Assembly (NCBI GenBank): GCA_963665495.1
Contig: OY762289.1
Span: forward strand, 2,480,001-2,544,000
Direction: 5' to 3'
Source of the DNA: G963665495 sp963665495
GTDB taxonomy: Bacteria; Desulfobacterota; Desulfovibrionia; Desulfovibrionales; Desulfovibrionaceae
DNA: 64,000 nucleotides
The notes under the pieces are model-generated. The model searched no databases. It worked only from the letters and a program-made list of their open reading frames with translations, and was not told the origin of the DNA. The first letter of the stretch is position 1; every line of letters starts with the position of its first letter. Both the position numbers and the translations under genes were made by a program. Below are positions 26,110 to 35,812 of this stretch, piece by piece.

Positions 26110-27852
26110 ATGGATACGACGCGCAACAAAACCATAAGCACTGAGCAAATGAAAGTTTCCAAATTGGAGCTTCCTGTTGCTTCCCTTGATGCGTCTGGTG
26201 TTCGTTCGCTTGAATCTCTCAAGCAGTTTCTTGATATCATTCACATCCGCTTTTGCCTGATAGACCCCTATTTCAATCAGCCGGATTATCCCGTTGTGGA
26301 ATCCCGTGAACTGCTGCCCTCTTTTGAATCCGACGTATACGAATACCCCGGACTGCCGGGCTTCTGCCTTGTGGCTTTCGAAAGACCGGTCAATTATTTT
26401 CAGGAAATTTTTCAGTTCGACATCATTCACAACTTGGTCGAGCAACCGCCTGATGACTCCGGTGTTATTTGCCCTCTCGAGCATTCGGTTCAGCACAACA
26501 ACCTGCAGACCATGCTCAACAGGCTCCCAAAACATCTGCACAGCTCGTTTTCCTCACAATTCGCCAATGCGGACATTACCGACCTCGACCATTACGGCGA
26601 ACTGGTATCCTTTCTGCTCCAGATGGACCGTGGGCATGTACTGGCCACGGATGATTTCGGCAATTTTTCGCTGGTGGGAGTCTATGCGTCCTTTCCTTCA
26701 GATCTCGACGCCGAAATTAAACGCTACGGCCTGCGCATCGGCAAATTTAAAATCGGCGACAATACGGTGTATGAACGCAACCGGCTTTTCGTCTATCAAT
26801 TTCTCATGGAACTCTACGGCTTTCCCATTGTTTCGGAACGCCGTACATCCAGCGCGCTGTTTGCCAGACGCTTGCACAAGATGGGAGAAAAATTTCTGAT
26901 CCGCGTTCTCGGCCAGTCGGACCGAACCATCACCACGCTCTATGCGGATCCCAGCAGCCGCATGTACCCGCGCGTGGAAAAAATTGCGCTTGTCAAAGTG
27001 GAAAAAGAGCAACAGGACGTCATTGAGCGGCTTAAGCAAGGCGGCTACTTTGTAGACCAGGAAAACCGTGTGGTGCTGCTGCGCGTACGCTACCGCCAGC
27101 ACAAGTTCAACCCCAACAACGTACGCCAGGAACGCGCTTTATCCGTAGAATCCCAGGAAATTCTGCACCCGAAAAACGGCACCGTGCTTCCGGGATGCAA
27201 CATCATCAAAGATACATACAGCATGTTCCTGCGCTTGAACGACATCGTACGCGGCGAATATACGGGAAAGATCGTCTATAAACGTACTGAACTTGTCGAA
27301 GACACAGCCAGCGACAAAAACAGGCTGAAATTTCTCTACTACTGGCTTTCCAAACACCAACGCCGGATAATCGGCTACAGTGATGATTTTTTTAATAAAA
27401 TAGCCAAAGTTCTGGATAGTTACCTTTTTTCTGATGAAAGCAATTTCAATGAATTGTCCGACCTGCGCCAGGAAGTAATCTCTAAGTACAGCTACATAGC
27501 CCAGGCGCGCAAAGTCGGTAAACTGGAAGATCTCATCCAGGGCGGCAAGCGAGCTAACAGTTCTAATTATTTGGAAATCTTCAACAATGCCAACAAGCTC
27601 TTACAGGAACTGCAGTTCGATGCGGTTCATTACAATAAAGAACTTGTCAGCCAGATCATTTATCTTGGCGAAATCCTCTTAAACGACGGATATCTTTCCC
27701 GCCGTTATCTCAAAAAAAATGAACGCGAACTGTCCAACTACGGACGAAAAATCCGAACCGCCTACGGCAAACTCGTCTCTCTTGTGGATGCGTTAAAAGC
27801 GATTCGCAAATCCCGAGACGATTCGGAAACAACGCTTCGAAAAACCGGTTGA
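26110..27852 (+). CDS. Large soluble protein of unknown function
   Basis: The 580-aa product (from ATG 26110) has no signal peptide, no membrane segment and no catalytic motif that I recognise. It looks like a multidomain folded protein: an N-terminal region rich in aromatic strands (about 30-110), a central region with RNRLFVYQFLMELYGFPIVSE and MGEKFLIRVLGQSDRTIT, and a helical C-terminal third (YYWLSKHQRRIIGY, DDFFNKIAKVLDSYLF, LEDLIQGGKRA). An in-frame TTG at 26059 lies inside a hairpin and is rejected as start. The gene runs 61 nt ahead of gcvT on the same strand. It may be lineage-specific. No function is assigned. Confidence 0.75.
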   Translation: MDTTRNKTISTEQMKVSKLELPVASLDASGVRSLESLKQFLDIIHIRFCLIDPYFNQPDYPVVESRELLPSFESDVYEYPGLPGFCLVAFERPVNYFQEIFQFDIIHNLVEQPPDDSGVICPLEHSVQHNNLQTMLNRLPKHLHSSFSSQFANADITDLDHYGELVSFLLQMDRGHVLATDDFGNFSLVGVYASFPSDLDAEIKRYGLRIGKFKIGDNTVYERNRLFVYQFLMELYGFPIVSERRTSSALFARRLHKMGEKFLIRVLGQSDRTITTLYADPSSRMYPRVEKIALVKVEKEQQDVIERLKQGGYFVDQENRVVLLRVRYRQHKFNPNNVRQERALSVESQEILHPKNGTVLPGCNIIKDTYSMFLRLNDIVRGEYTGKIVYKRTELVEDTASDKNRLKFLYYWLSKHQRRIIGYSDDFFNKIAKVLDSYLFSDESNFNELSDLRQEVISKYSYIAQARKVGKLEDLIQGGKRANSSNYLEIFNNANKLLQELQFDAVHYNKELVSQIIYLGEILLNDGYLSRRYLKKNERELSNYGRKIRTAYGKLVSLVDALKAIRKSRDDSETTLRKTG

Positions 27853-27913
27853 CGCCGGGTCTCTTCAACTCCACCCAATCTGCGGCCCCATCCGGCCGTA
27901 TCAGGAGATTTCC

Positions 27914-28999
27914 ATGGCCGAGCTCTTACAAACGCCGCTTTCTTCCTGGCACCAAGAACATAAAGCAAAAATGGCCCCTTTCGCCGGCTGGAACATGCCG
28001 ATTCAATACAAAGGGATCCTCGCAGAACATAAACACACGCGTACGAGTGCATCGCTGTTCGACATCTGCCATATGGGCGAATTTCTTCTGCAAGGGGCAA
28101 ATGCCAAAAATGCGCTTGCGGCCTGCGTTACGCACAACCTTGAGACTCTGCCTCCCGGACGCTGCCGGTACGGATTTCTGCTCAATGATGCGGGCGGCGT
28201 CATTGACGATCTGATCATTTACTGCCTCGAACCCGATGCCTATATGCTGGTAGTCAACGGCGCGCGTATCGATATTGACTTCAAAACCATCAGTTCGCGT
28301 CTCCCGGAAGGGCTTGAGCTGCTCAACGCCACGGACGATTTCGCAAAAATCGACCTTCAGGGCCCCAAGTCCTTTGAAATCATCCGTGATGTCTTCGGCC
28401 TCAACCTCAAAGGGCTGAAGTACTTTTGCTTCGAAAAAGCCAGATTCGAAGGCCAGCCGCTGCTTATCAGCCGTACGGGCTATACCGGTGAACTCGGCTA
28501 TGAATTCTATCTTCCTTCTGATCTTGCGCTTTCTTTCTGGAACATCTGCCTGGAAGACACGCGGCTCGAACCCGCGGGGCTGGGCGCAAGAGATACGCTG
28601 CGGCTGGAAGTCGGCCTGCCGCTGTACGGCCAGGACCTGGATGAGAACCATACGCCGTCCGAAGCCGGATTCGGCATGCTGCTCAAATCCGAAGCCGCGT
28701 ATGTGGGAAAAGGCGCGGACCAGCGCCTAACGGAACAACTGATCGGTCTGCAGATAGACGGCCGCCGCAGCGCCCGTCATGACGACCTGGTCTTTCTGCC
28801 TTCCGGCGAACAGATCGGACGCGTCACCAGCGGCTCGTTCGGACCGAGCGTGGGACATGCCATTGCCTTGGCCTATGTGGCCGCAGCCCATGCGGACGCG
28901 CCGGTTTTCGAAGTGCGTACCGCTAAGACAAGCCTGGAGGCGCGGCGTTCGGAACTGCCCTTTTACCGCGACGGATCGGTCCGGGCGAAACTCGGCTAA
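27914..28999 (+). CDS. gcvT: Aminomethyltransferase, glycine cleavage T protein
   Basis: The 361-aa enzyme transfers the methylene group from aminomethyl-lipoyl H protein to tetrahydrofolate, releasing ammonia. Typical motifs are HKAKMAPFAGWNMPIQY, LFDICHMGE, FLLNDAGGVIDDLI (which contains the catalytic Asp), DLQGPKS, SRTGYTGELGYE and GLGARDTLRLEVGLPLYG. Length and domain order match GcvT rather than the shorter folate-binding YgfZ, and AGGAGA precedes the start. gcvH, gcvP and lpd are absent here, which is unusual because they are often linked. Confidence 0.95.
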   Translation: MAELLQTPLSSWHQEHKAKMAPFAGWNMPIQYKGILAEHKHTRTSASLFDICHMGEFLLQGANAKNALAACVTHNLETLPPGRCRYGFLLNDAGGVIDDLIIYCLEPDAYMLVVNGARIDIDFKTISSRLPEGLELLNATDDFAKIDLQGPKSFEIIRDVFGLNLKGLKYFCFEKARFEGQPLLISRTGYTGELGYEFYLPSDLALSFWNICLEDTRLEPAGLGARDTLRLEVGLPLYGQDLDENHTPSEAGFGMLLKSEAAYVGKGADQRLTEQLIGLQIDGRRSARHDDLVFLPSGEQIGRVTSGSFGPSVGHAIALAYVAAAHADAPVFEVRTAKTSLEARRSELPFYRDGSVRAKLG

Positions 29000-29026
29000 A
29001 TAAAAAAGAAGCGAAGCTGCCTTCAA

Positions 29027-29749
29027 ATGCGATCCTTTTACCTTGATCCTGAAAACTGGCCGGCGGATGACCAGGAAGCCGTTTTGGACGGAACAGAAGC
29101 CCGGCACCTGCTCAAGGTGCTGCGCGCAGTGCCTGGAGACACCATACGTCTTTTCGACGGAGCCGGCCGGGAAGGCAGTTTCGAGATAACTGCCTGCGAC
29201 AAGCAGAATGCCCGGCTGCGTCCTCTGGAGATCCGGACCATCCCCAGACCCCAACGGCAGACAGTGCTGGCGCTGGGGTGGTCCAAAGCCATTCGCCGCG
29301 GCTGGCTTCTGGAAAAGGCGGTCGAACTCGAGGCAACGGGAATCTGGTTTTACCAGGCCGACCGAACGCAGGGACACGTTCCGGCGGAGGTCAAAGAAAA
29401 CTGGTCCGGCCAGCTTGTGGCAGGGGCAAAACAAAGTTCCAACCCCTGGTTGCCCGAACTGCGCACCATTCCACAGGGAGTAAAAGGACTGGCCGTTGCG
29501 GCCGAAGAATTCGACCTGGCCTGCATTCTCTGGGAAGAAAGGGAGCAGCCTCAGCTTCTGGATTACGCCAGGCTTAAGGATACGCGCAAGGTGTTGTTCG
29601 TGGTGGGGCCCGAAGGAGGGTTCAGCCCGCGCGAAATAGATACGCTTTCCGCCGGCAATTTTGTACCGGTGAATCTTGGAGATCGTATCCTGCGCTGGGA
29701 AACGGCGGCGCTGCTCTGTCTCGGGCTCCGATGGTGGAGCGGGCAATAG
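29027..29749 (+). CDS. rsmE: 16S rRNA (uracil-1498-N3)-methyltransferase RsmE
   Basis: The 240-aa SPOUT-family enzyme methylates U1498 of 16S rRNA using S-adenosylmethionine. An N-terminal PUA-like RNA-binding domain (EARHLLKVLRAVPGDTIRLF) is followed by the knotted catalytic domain with WSKAIRRGWLLEKAVELEAT, VVGPEGGFSPREID and NLGDRILRWETAAL, the RsmE signatures. It lies 27 nt after gcvT and is probably cotranscribed. Confidence 0.95.
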   Translation: MRSFYLDPENWPADDQEAVLDGTEARHLLKVLRAVPGDTIRLFDGAGREGSFEITACDKQNARLRPLEIRTIPRPQRQTVLALGWSKAIRRGWLLEKAVELEATGIWFYQADRTQGHVPAEVKENWSGQLVAGAKQSSNPWLPELRTIPQGVKGLAVAAEEFDLACILWEEREQPQLLDYARLKDTRKVLFVVGPEGGFSPREIDTLSAGNFVPVNLGDRILRWETAALLCLGLRWWSGQ

Positions 29750-29780
29750 ACGCAGCCTTACGAACTGTACGGTGTTTCGA

Positions 29781-32552
29781 TCATTTTCCTTTACTGACGC
29801 TTTGCACCAATATGTCCAGCAGCGCTTCTATCTCAATTGGTTTGGACAGATATCCATCCATTCCTGCGGCTAAAAACTTTTCCTGATCCTGTTGCATGGC
29901 ATAGGCGGTCAAAGCCACGATGGGGATTGCGGCCTTGTCCGCGAACTCAGGAGAGGTCCTGATGATCCGGGTCGCCTCAACGCCGTCCATCACCGGCATG
30001 CGAATATCCATGAAGATGCAATCAAAATCCTGTTCACGCAAAGTGTCCAGTGCCTCCTGCCCATTTTCAACACAGCTTACAACGCATCCGGCTTTTTGCA
30101 GCATACGCTTGATGGTCAGCTGATTTGTCGGATCATCCTCAACCACCAAGACTCTATGCGATACGGCCAGCGCATGTATTTCCATATCATCCCCTGTAAT
30201 TTTCCCTCGCAAATCCGTGCTTACGGTAAACGGTAGAATCACTTCCGCTGTGGTACCTTCGCCCAAGCGGCTCGAGATCGAAACCTCACCGCCCATTAAG
30301 CCGACCAGACGCTTTACGATGCTCAACCCCAGGCCAGCCCCCTGATATTTGCGCCTGAACGACGTTTCAGCCTGTGTGAACGCGTCAAACACAGTATGGA
30401 CCTTGTCTTCCGAAATTCCAACACCGCTATCGGATACGCGAACCTGCAACCATATTCTATTTGCCTGTGTTTCCCGTCCTGTCAGCAAATTGATTTTAAC
30501 CGTCACATATCCTTCGTCTGTAAACTTTATAGCATTGCCAATCAAATTAAATAAAATTTGCTTAAACCGGATCGCATCCCCGACCAGCTTAGCTGGAATC
30601 CCATGTTCTGTTTCCAGAGAAAAGCGCAGCTGTTTATCTTTCGATGCCTTTTCAAAAATATTGCTCACGGATTTCAAGGCATCGGAAAATTGAAAAAGGT
30701 CCTCTTGAAGTTCAAGTTTTCCAGCCTCTATCCGCGACAAGTCCAGAATATCACTGAGAAGCTCAGTCAAGTTTTTACACGAATCCAGGGCGATCATCAC
30801 ATATTGTAGCTGCTCTTCAGATAATTCCGTCTTGTGCAACAACTGCAGCATTCCGGAGATGCCATTCAAAGGCGTACGTATTTCATGACTCATGTTGGCA
30901 AGAAATTCACTCTTGGCCAGGTTGGCAGCCTCGGATGCCTCTTTGGACTGCAGCAATTCAAACTCAGTGGCTTTTAATGTGGTGATATCCTGAACATTCA
31001 TGATGAACTGCCTGATACGGTCATCATCCTCCCTGATAGCCGAAACATTTATCAGAGCGACATACTCTCCACCGTCTTTCCGGAGCAACCGCTCCTCCCA
31101 GGTGAGCGAACCTTTAAGCATCACTGTTTGGCGGCGTTCCTCCAAAAGGGATTCCGAACTGTCGGCAAGAAAAGATAACGTGGAGCGGCCAACAAGATTT
31201 TCACCATCTGAGCCCCACATACGTGCAATTGCGGGATTATGCAGTTCGATGGTTCTGCCATCGGCACTGATGACACAAATACCCCACTCCGCATGTTCAA
31301 AAATTTGAGCCCACCAACGCAACCGTTTTTCCGTGTGCAATCGTTCTGTAATATCCAGAACCTGTCCAAGAAAATATAAAGGAACGCCTTCGGGCGAATG
31401 CGCAACTGTGGCTATCAATAAACCGTGCGACACCTGACCGGATTTTTGAATAAAGCGCTTTTCAAAATAAAAATTATCAAGTTCACCCGTGCCGAGCTTG
31501 CGCTGCAGTTCCAGATTGCGCTGCAGGTCGTCCGGATGGGTTATATCCGCAAGTGTTTTAGTGAGCAGTTCCGCTTCCGAATAACCTACCAGATCGCAAT
31601 AGGCTTTGTTGGCATGAAGCAGTCTGTAGTCCAGACTCACCAGCGCCATGCCCACAGGGGATAACTCAAACAACAGGCGAAAACGTTGCTCACTCTCCCG
31701 CAGAGCTTTTTCCGACTGCTCACGTTCGGTGGTGTCCCTGACCATGGCCAGAATAAAAGATTTTCCCTCTTCCACAAATTTTACGACACAGACTTCAACC
31801 GGAAAAGTCGAACCGTCCTTGCGCCGCTGTACCCTGCGCAGATAAAATGGACTATCATTGGGCACGTTTCCCCACCGCGTCCTGAATTCATCCAGCTCCA
31901 GATTTTCAACAATGTCCGCCACGGTAAGCCCAAGCAGTTCGTCCCGCCTATATCCCAGCGAGGCAACACTCCGATTGTTGACTGATATAATTTTACCATC
32001 CGAATCTGTTAGAATGATGCCGTCGTAGGCATTCTCCACCAACCGTTTGTATCTTTTCTCGGATTTTTCTTTTTGCTCAAACAGGTACTTTTGCTGCGTT
32101 ATATCATTGAATGAACAGCAATACTCTATTTCTAATGTATCAAATTCGGAAAAAAGACTTGTAGACACAATACATCTGCGAGCTGATTTATCATTCCTAT
32201 AAAAAGTAAATTCACCTGTCGAATTCTCTTCTTCACATAATCTTAAATGAGTAATAAATATGTTTATTTCATCTTTATCCAGCAATTCAAGTATATTTCT
32301 ACCTACCAAATCTTTTTCCTGGCAAATGAATAATTTCAGAGCCTCTCTATTGCATGCAACAATATTTTTTGACTGGCTTAAAAAAAGGAGTGCTACAGGA
32401 ATAGCATCATAACTTTTTTTCAATAATTGTCGCGTTTCTTTCAATTTGATTTCACTTTTCAGATTTTTTCCATCCAGAGCGGATAGTTTTGATTTCAGAA
32501 TCGCCATGTCATCTTCCATGTTTCTGCCATTTCCGGCGCAGCACTTGTACAT
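29781..32552 (-). CDS. Hybrid histidine kinase with multiple PAS domains and receiver
   Basis: The protein (up to 923 aa) has no membrane segment. After a short coiled coil it shows four PAS domains in tandem (about 45-160, 165-285, 290-415, 420-540), each with typical PAS/PAC sequence, then HisKA with MSHEIRTP (His 556 from the farthest start), an HATPase domain with DSGVGISED and GAGLGLSIVKRL, and a C-terminal receiver with VVEDD, CIFMDIRMPVMDG and YLSKPI. It is a cytoplasmic multi-input sensor; ligands cannot be inferred. ATGs at 32552, 32519 and 32507 could all serve as start. No cognate regulator adjoins. Confidence 0.92.
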   Translation of the reverse strand: MYKCCAGNGRNMEDDMAILKSKLSALDGKNLKSEIKLKETRQLLKKSYDAIPVALLFLSQSKNIVACNREALKLFICQEKDLVGRNILELLDKDEINIFITHLRLCEEENSTGEFTFYRNDKSARRCIVSTSLFSEFDTLEIEYCCSFNDITQQKYLFEQKEKSEKRYKRLVENAYDGIILTDSDGKIISVNNRSVASLGYRRDELLGLTVADIVENLELDEFRTRWGNVPNDSPFYLRRVQRRKDGSTFPVEVCVVKFVEEGKSFILAMVRDTTEREQSEKALRESEQRFRLLFELSPVGMALVSLDYRLLHANKAYCDLVGYSEAELLTKTLADITHPDDLQRNLELQRKLGTGELDNFYFEKRFIQKSGQVSHGLLIATVAHSPEGVPLYFLGQVLDITERLHTEKRLRWWAQIFEHAEWGICVISADGRTIELHNPAIARMWGSDGENLVGRSTLSFLADSSESLLEERRQTVMLKGSLTWEERLLRKDGGEYVALINVSAIREDDDRIRQFIMNVQDITTLKATEFELLQSKEASEAANLAKSEFLANMSHEIRTPLNGISGMLQLLHKTELSEEQLQYVMIALDSCKNLTELLSDILDLSRIEAGKLELQEDLFQFSDALKSVSNIFEKASKDKQLRFSLETEHGIPAKLVGDAIRFKQILFNLIGNAIKFTDEGYVTVKINLLTGRETQANRIWLQVRVSDSGVGISEDKVHTVFDAFTQAETSFRRKYQGAGLGLSIVKRLVGLMGGEVSISSRLGEGTTAEVILPFTVSTDLRGKITGDDMEIHALAVSHRVLVVEDDPTNQLTIKRMLQKAGCVVSCVENGQEALDTLREQDFDCIFMDIRMPVMDGVEATRIIRTSPEFADKAAIPIVALTAYAMQQDQEKFLAAGMDGYLSKPIEIEALLDILVQSVSKGK

Positions 32553-32882
32553 CGAAAATTTTGCCCTTCATAAAAACTACCTTTTTCCCAAATGACTTAC
32601 TTCTTATATCCAGAACCGTTTTATGTCAGTTTTCCCTATGTGATGCCCGAAAAATAAAAATATTCTGCATGGTACCATACTCCGGCCAGTATTGCATCTA
32701 CAATAACCGCCTGCCTGAAGACAGATAGTAGATAAGATGACAGCATCACAAAATTATTTTCAAAAAAACACTGTCCCGCCTGGGGTGGCAGAAAAATACA
32801 ACACATGTTAGAAATTCCACATTGTCAATTTGAGCAACAAATTACATCACTGTCAGGCATTTTTCCAAAATCAGGACGACTT
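32553..32882. other. 330-nt intergenic stretch without a recognised gene
   Basis: This AT-rich gap separates the divergent hybrid kinase and phosphorylase genes and presumably carries both promoters. I found no convincing -35/-10 pair, riboswitch or small ORF. An in-frame upstream ATG at 32805 for the phosphorylase would add 26 residues of non-conserved type and lacks a ribosome site. Confidence 0.5.
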
Positions 32883-35243
32883 ATGATCCACCGTAACCGT
32901 ATTACCCCGCCCAGCTACATTTATCCCAATGACGAATGGCGCATCGTTGAAAAACGTTTCCACCCCGAACTGATGGGACTCATGGAATCGGTGTTCTCCA
33001 CTTCCAACGGATATCTGGGCATGCGGGGCAATTTTGACGAAGGCAGCCCCTGTGTGGAAAATGGCGTATTCGTCAATGGATTCCACGAGACCTGGCCGAT
33101 CATTTACGGAGAGGACGCCTACGGTTTTGCCAAAACAGGCCAGACAATGCTCAATCTTCCGGACGCCCGCAGAATCCGCCTTTTCGTGGACGATGAACCC
33201 TTATATCTGCCGACCGCCAACCTGCTCGAATTTGAGCGTACTCTGGACATGCAGCGGGGAATGCTTGACCGCAAGCTGCTTTGGGAAACCCCGGCGGGAA
33301 TACTGGTGGACGTACGCTCCACCCGCATGGTTTCATTGCGGCACAGGCATATCGCCATGCTGTCCTACGAAGTAACCCTGCGTAACCAACGGGCGCCCGT
33401 GGTCATCAGTTCCGAAATAGCACCGCCCCCGGACCCGGCCACAAGCGACGACCCCAGACACGCCTCGGCCATTGACAGAAGCTGCCTGGAACAGCAATTT
33501 CACGAACATCATGATCTCCAGATCTGCCTGGGATTCCGTACGCAATCCAGCCGAATGTCCCTGGCCTGCGGAATGGATCATGAAATCACCTCGGATACGG
33601 AACTCGCCTCGGACATCAGCATCGGCAATCAGGGCGCAAAAATAATTTTCAGTTGCGATGCCAGACCGGAAAGCGCCATCCGTATCGTCAAATACATCAG
33701 CTACCACAGTTCGCGCCAGTCCTTACCTGAAGAGCTCTGCGAGCGAACGGATCGCTCTCTGAAACGGGCCCGCAAACAGGGATTCGATTCGCTGGCCGCG
33801 GAGCAAAGGAACTATCTGGATGCATTCTGGGAGCAAAGTGATATTCAGGTGGAATCCCGCCCGGATGTAGCCAAAGTCACCACAGGCGAAATTTTACAGG
33901 CTCTGCGCTTCAACATTTACCAGGTGCTTCAGGCCTCGGTCAGAGCCGAAGGCGTCGGCATCCCGGCCAAAGGCCTCACCGGGCAGGCCTACGAAGGGCA
34001 TTACTTCTGGGATAGCGAAATTTACGTCCTGCCCTTCCTCACCTACACCAACCCGCGTATCGTGCGAAACCAGCTGATTTTTCGCCACAGCATGCTGGAG
34101 CGAGCCCGCAAGCGCGCCCGAAAACTCTCGCAAAAGGGCTGCCTCTTCCCCTGGCGGACAATCAACGGACATGAAGCCAGTGCCTACTACGCGGCGGGCA
34201 CGGCCCAATATCACATCAACGCGGATATCATGTACGCGGTGCAACGTTATGTAACAGCAACTCGGGACATGGATTTTCTCTACGCATACGGCGCCGAAAT
34301 GCTGGTCGAAACCGCACGGATGTGGACGGACCTGGGCTTTTATTCACAGGAGAAAGACGGCGCGTTCTGTATAGTCGGCGTAACCGGGCCGGACGAATAT
34401 ACGACAGTGGTGGACAACAACCTGTTCACAAACCTGATGGCCAGGGAAAACCTTTTCTATGCGGCAAAAGTAGTTCGCGAAATGCGCAATGACGCTCCCG
34501 GCCCGTATGTGGCTCTGCTGGATAAAACCGGACTGGAACCGGATGAACCGGAGGGATGGGAACGTGCGGCCGAAGCCATGTACGTACCCTACGACGCGCA
34601 ACGGGGCATCCATCTGCAGGATGAGGACTTTCTGCATAAAAAACCCTGGGATCTGAATGCCCTACCGCCGGAAAACTTTCCTCTGCTGCTGCACTACCAT
34701 CCGCTGGTGATTTACAGGCATCAGGTCATCAAGCAGGCGGACATGGTCCTCGCCATGTTTTTGTTAAGCAAGGAATTTTCCACGGAACAAAAGAAACGCA
34801 ACTTTGATTTTTACGACGAACTAACCACGGGGGATTCCTCGCTTTCCGTGGGCATCCAGAGCATCATCGCCGCTGAAATCGGTGATTCGCAAAAAGCTGC
34901 CGAATACGCCTACTATGCGACGCTCATGGATCTGGGAGATGTCAGCGGAAATGCGCAGGACGGACTCCATATTGCTTCCATGGGGGCGACCTGGATGGTC
35001 ATGGTCTACGGCTTCGCCGGTATGCGCGACGACGACGGACATATCTCTTTCAATCCCAAGCCGCTTGCCGGCATGAAACGGATGCGCTTCAAGCTCAAGG
35101 TACGCGGCTGCATTCTCGAAGTAACGCTCTCCCCGGAACAGGCGCACTATTCGCTGCTTCAGGGCGAAAGCCTGGGATTCCGGCACAAGGGCGAACGCTT
35201 GGAACTTACCCGTGATGTTCCTGAGGCCGCCAGGCCTGTCTGA
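32883..35243 (+). CDS. Glycoside hydrolase family 65 disaccharide phosphorylase
   Basis: The 786-aa protein (from ATG 32883, AGGA site upstream) has the GH65 plan: N-terminal beta-sandwich (about 1-260), linker, (alpha/alpha)6 barrel (about 300-690) and small C-terminal sheet. Key motifs are GYLGMRGNFDEG, GHYFWDSEIYVLPFL, GVTGPDEYTTVVDNN with catalytic acid Glu 505, KQADMVLAMFLL and GDSSLSVGIQSIIAAEIG, the last two in the phosphate-binding area. Members phosphorolyse maltose, trehalose, kojibiose or nigerose to beta-glucose 1-phosphate and glucose; the exact disaccharide is not readable. The beta-phosphoglucomutase that often accompanies it is not here. It converges on the HxlR gene with 5 nt between stops. 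Confidence 0.92.
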   Translation: MIHRNRITPPSYIYPNDEWRIVEKRFHPELMGLMESVFSTSNGYLGMRGNFDEGSPCVENGVFVNGFHETWPIIYGEDAYGFAKTGQTMLNLPDARRIRLFVDDEPLYLPTANLLEFERTLDMQRGMLDRKLLWETPAGILVDVRSTRMVSLRHRHIAMLSYEVTLRNQRAPVVISSEIAPPPDPATSDDPRHASAIDRSCLEQQFHEHHDLQICLGFRTQSSRMSLACGMDHEITSDTELASDISIGNQGAKIIFSCDARPESAIRIVKYISYHSSRQSLPEELCERTDRSLKRARKQGFDSLAAEQRNYLDAFWEQSDIQVESRPDVAKVTTGEILQALRFNIYQVLQASVRAEGVGIPAKGLTGQAYEGHYFWDSEIYVLPFLTYTNPRIVRNQLIFRHSMLERARKRARKLSQKGCLFPWRTINGHEASAYYAAGTAQYHINADIMYAVQRYVTATRDMDFLYAYGAEMLVETARMWTDLGFYSQEKDGAFCIVGVTGPDEYTTVVDNNLFTNLMARENLFYAAKVVREMRNDAPGPYVALLDKTGLEPDEPEGWERAAEAMYVPYDAQRGIHLQDEDFLHKKPWDLNALPPENFPLLLHYHPLVIYRHQVIKQADMVLAMFLLSKEFSTEQKKRNFDFYDELTTGDSSLSVGIQSIIAAEIGDSQKAAEYAYYATLMDLGDVSGNAQDGLHIASMGATWMVMVYGFAGMRDDDGHISFNPKPLAGMKRMRFKLKVRGCILEVTLSPEQAHYSLLQGESLGFRHKGERLELTRDVPEAARPV

Positions 35244-35248
35244 AAGGC

Positions 35249-35677
35249 TCAGGCCTCTTCCACGGCAGAGCAGCATTCTTCCGCGGGTTCGGCACTCTCG
35301 TAGTCTTCCCCGTCGAAAAGGCCTTCTCCACCAATGGCCCGCTCGTATTGCACTCCCCAGTCGCGCATGCTGTTGAGTATGGGTACCAGGCTTTCGCCCA
35401 TTTCCGTCAGCGAATACTCCACCCTCGGAGGCACTTCGCGATAGACTTCCCGATGCACCACCTTGTCCGCCTCGAGTTCCCGCAACTGGCGCGTCAGCAT
35501 ACGTTCAGTGATTTCCGGCATGCCGCGACGCAGATCGCTGAAGCGTTGTACCGGATCCATCGCCAGGTGATATAAAATGACTGGCTTCCATTTTCCCCCG
35601 ATGACCTGCAGGGTCAACTCAAAGAAACAATGGTATTTCTTTCCTTCCAATTCTTTTATCTTACATGCTTTCTGCAT
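35249..35677 (-). CDS. HxlR-family (YodB-like) transcriptional regulator
   Basis: The 142-aa winged-helix protein matches HxlR/DUF24 regulators: YHCFFELTLQVIGGKWKPVIL (about 15-35), RFSDLRRGMPEITERMLTRQL (recognition helix region) and HREVYREVPPRVEYSLTEMG (wing). The conserved N-terminal Cys that senses quinones or electrophiles in YodB-type members corresponds to Cys17. An acidic tail (about 115-142) with a CC pair is an extension. It is divergent from a flavodoxin/nitroreductase pair with an inverted-repeat operator between, so it probably controls both units in response to redox or electrophile stress. Confidence 0.92.
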   Translation of the reverse strand: MQKACKIKELEGKKYHCFFELTLQVIGGKWKPVILYHLAMDPVQRFSDLRRGMPEITERMLTRQLRELEADKVVHREVYREVPPRVEYSLTEMGESLVPILNSMRDWGVQYERAIGGEGLFDGEDYESAEPAEECCSAVEEA

Positions 35678-35700
35678 ATAATATCCTTTAATTATTAAAA

Positions 35701-35721
35701 CTATACTTTATGTTAGTATAG
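35701..35721. promoter_or_regulatory. Inverted-repeat operator for the HxlR regulator
   Basis: CTATAC (35701-35706), nine nt, then GTATAG (35716-35721) form a perfect inverted repeat. Within it, TACT-N7-AGTA (35704-35718) equals the YodB-type box reported for HxlR-family regulators. It lies between the divergent start codons at 35677 and 35813. Confidence 0.7.
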
Positions 35722-35812
35722 GACAAAAATAACAGTACTTGCAAAAAATGCTCGCTGCGGTACAGTAGCTCACTTTCATCAATAAGACAAATACACCTTC
35801 AGGAGGAAAACA

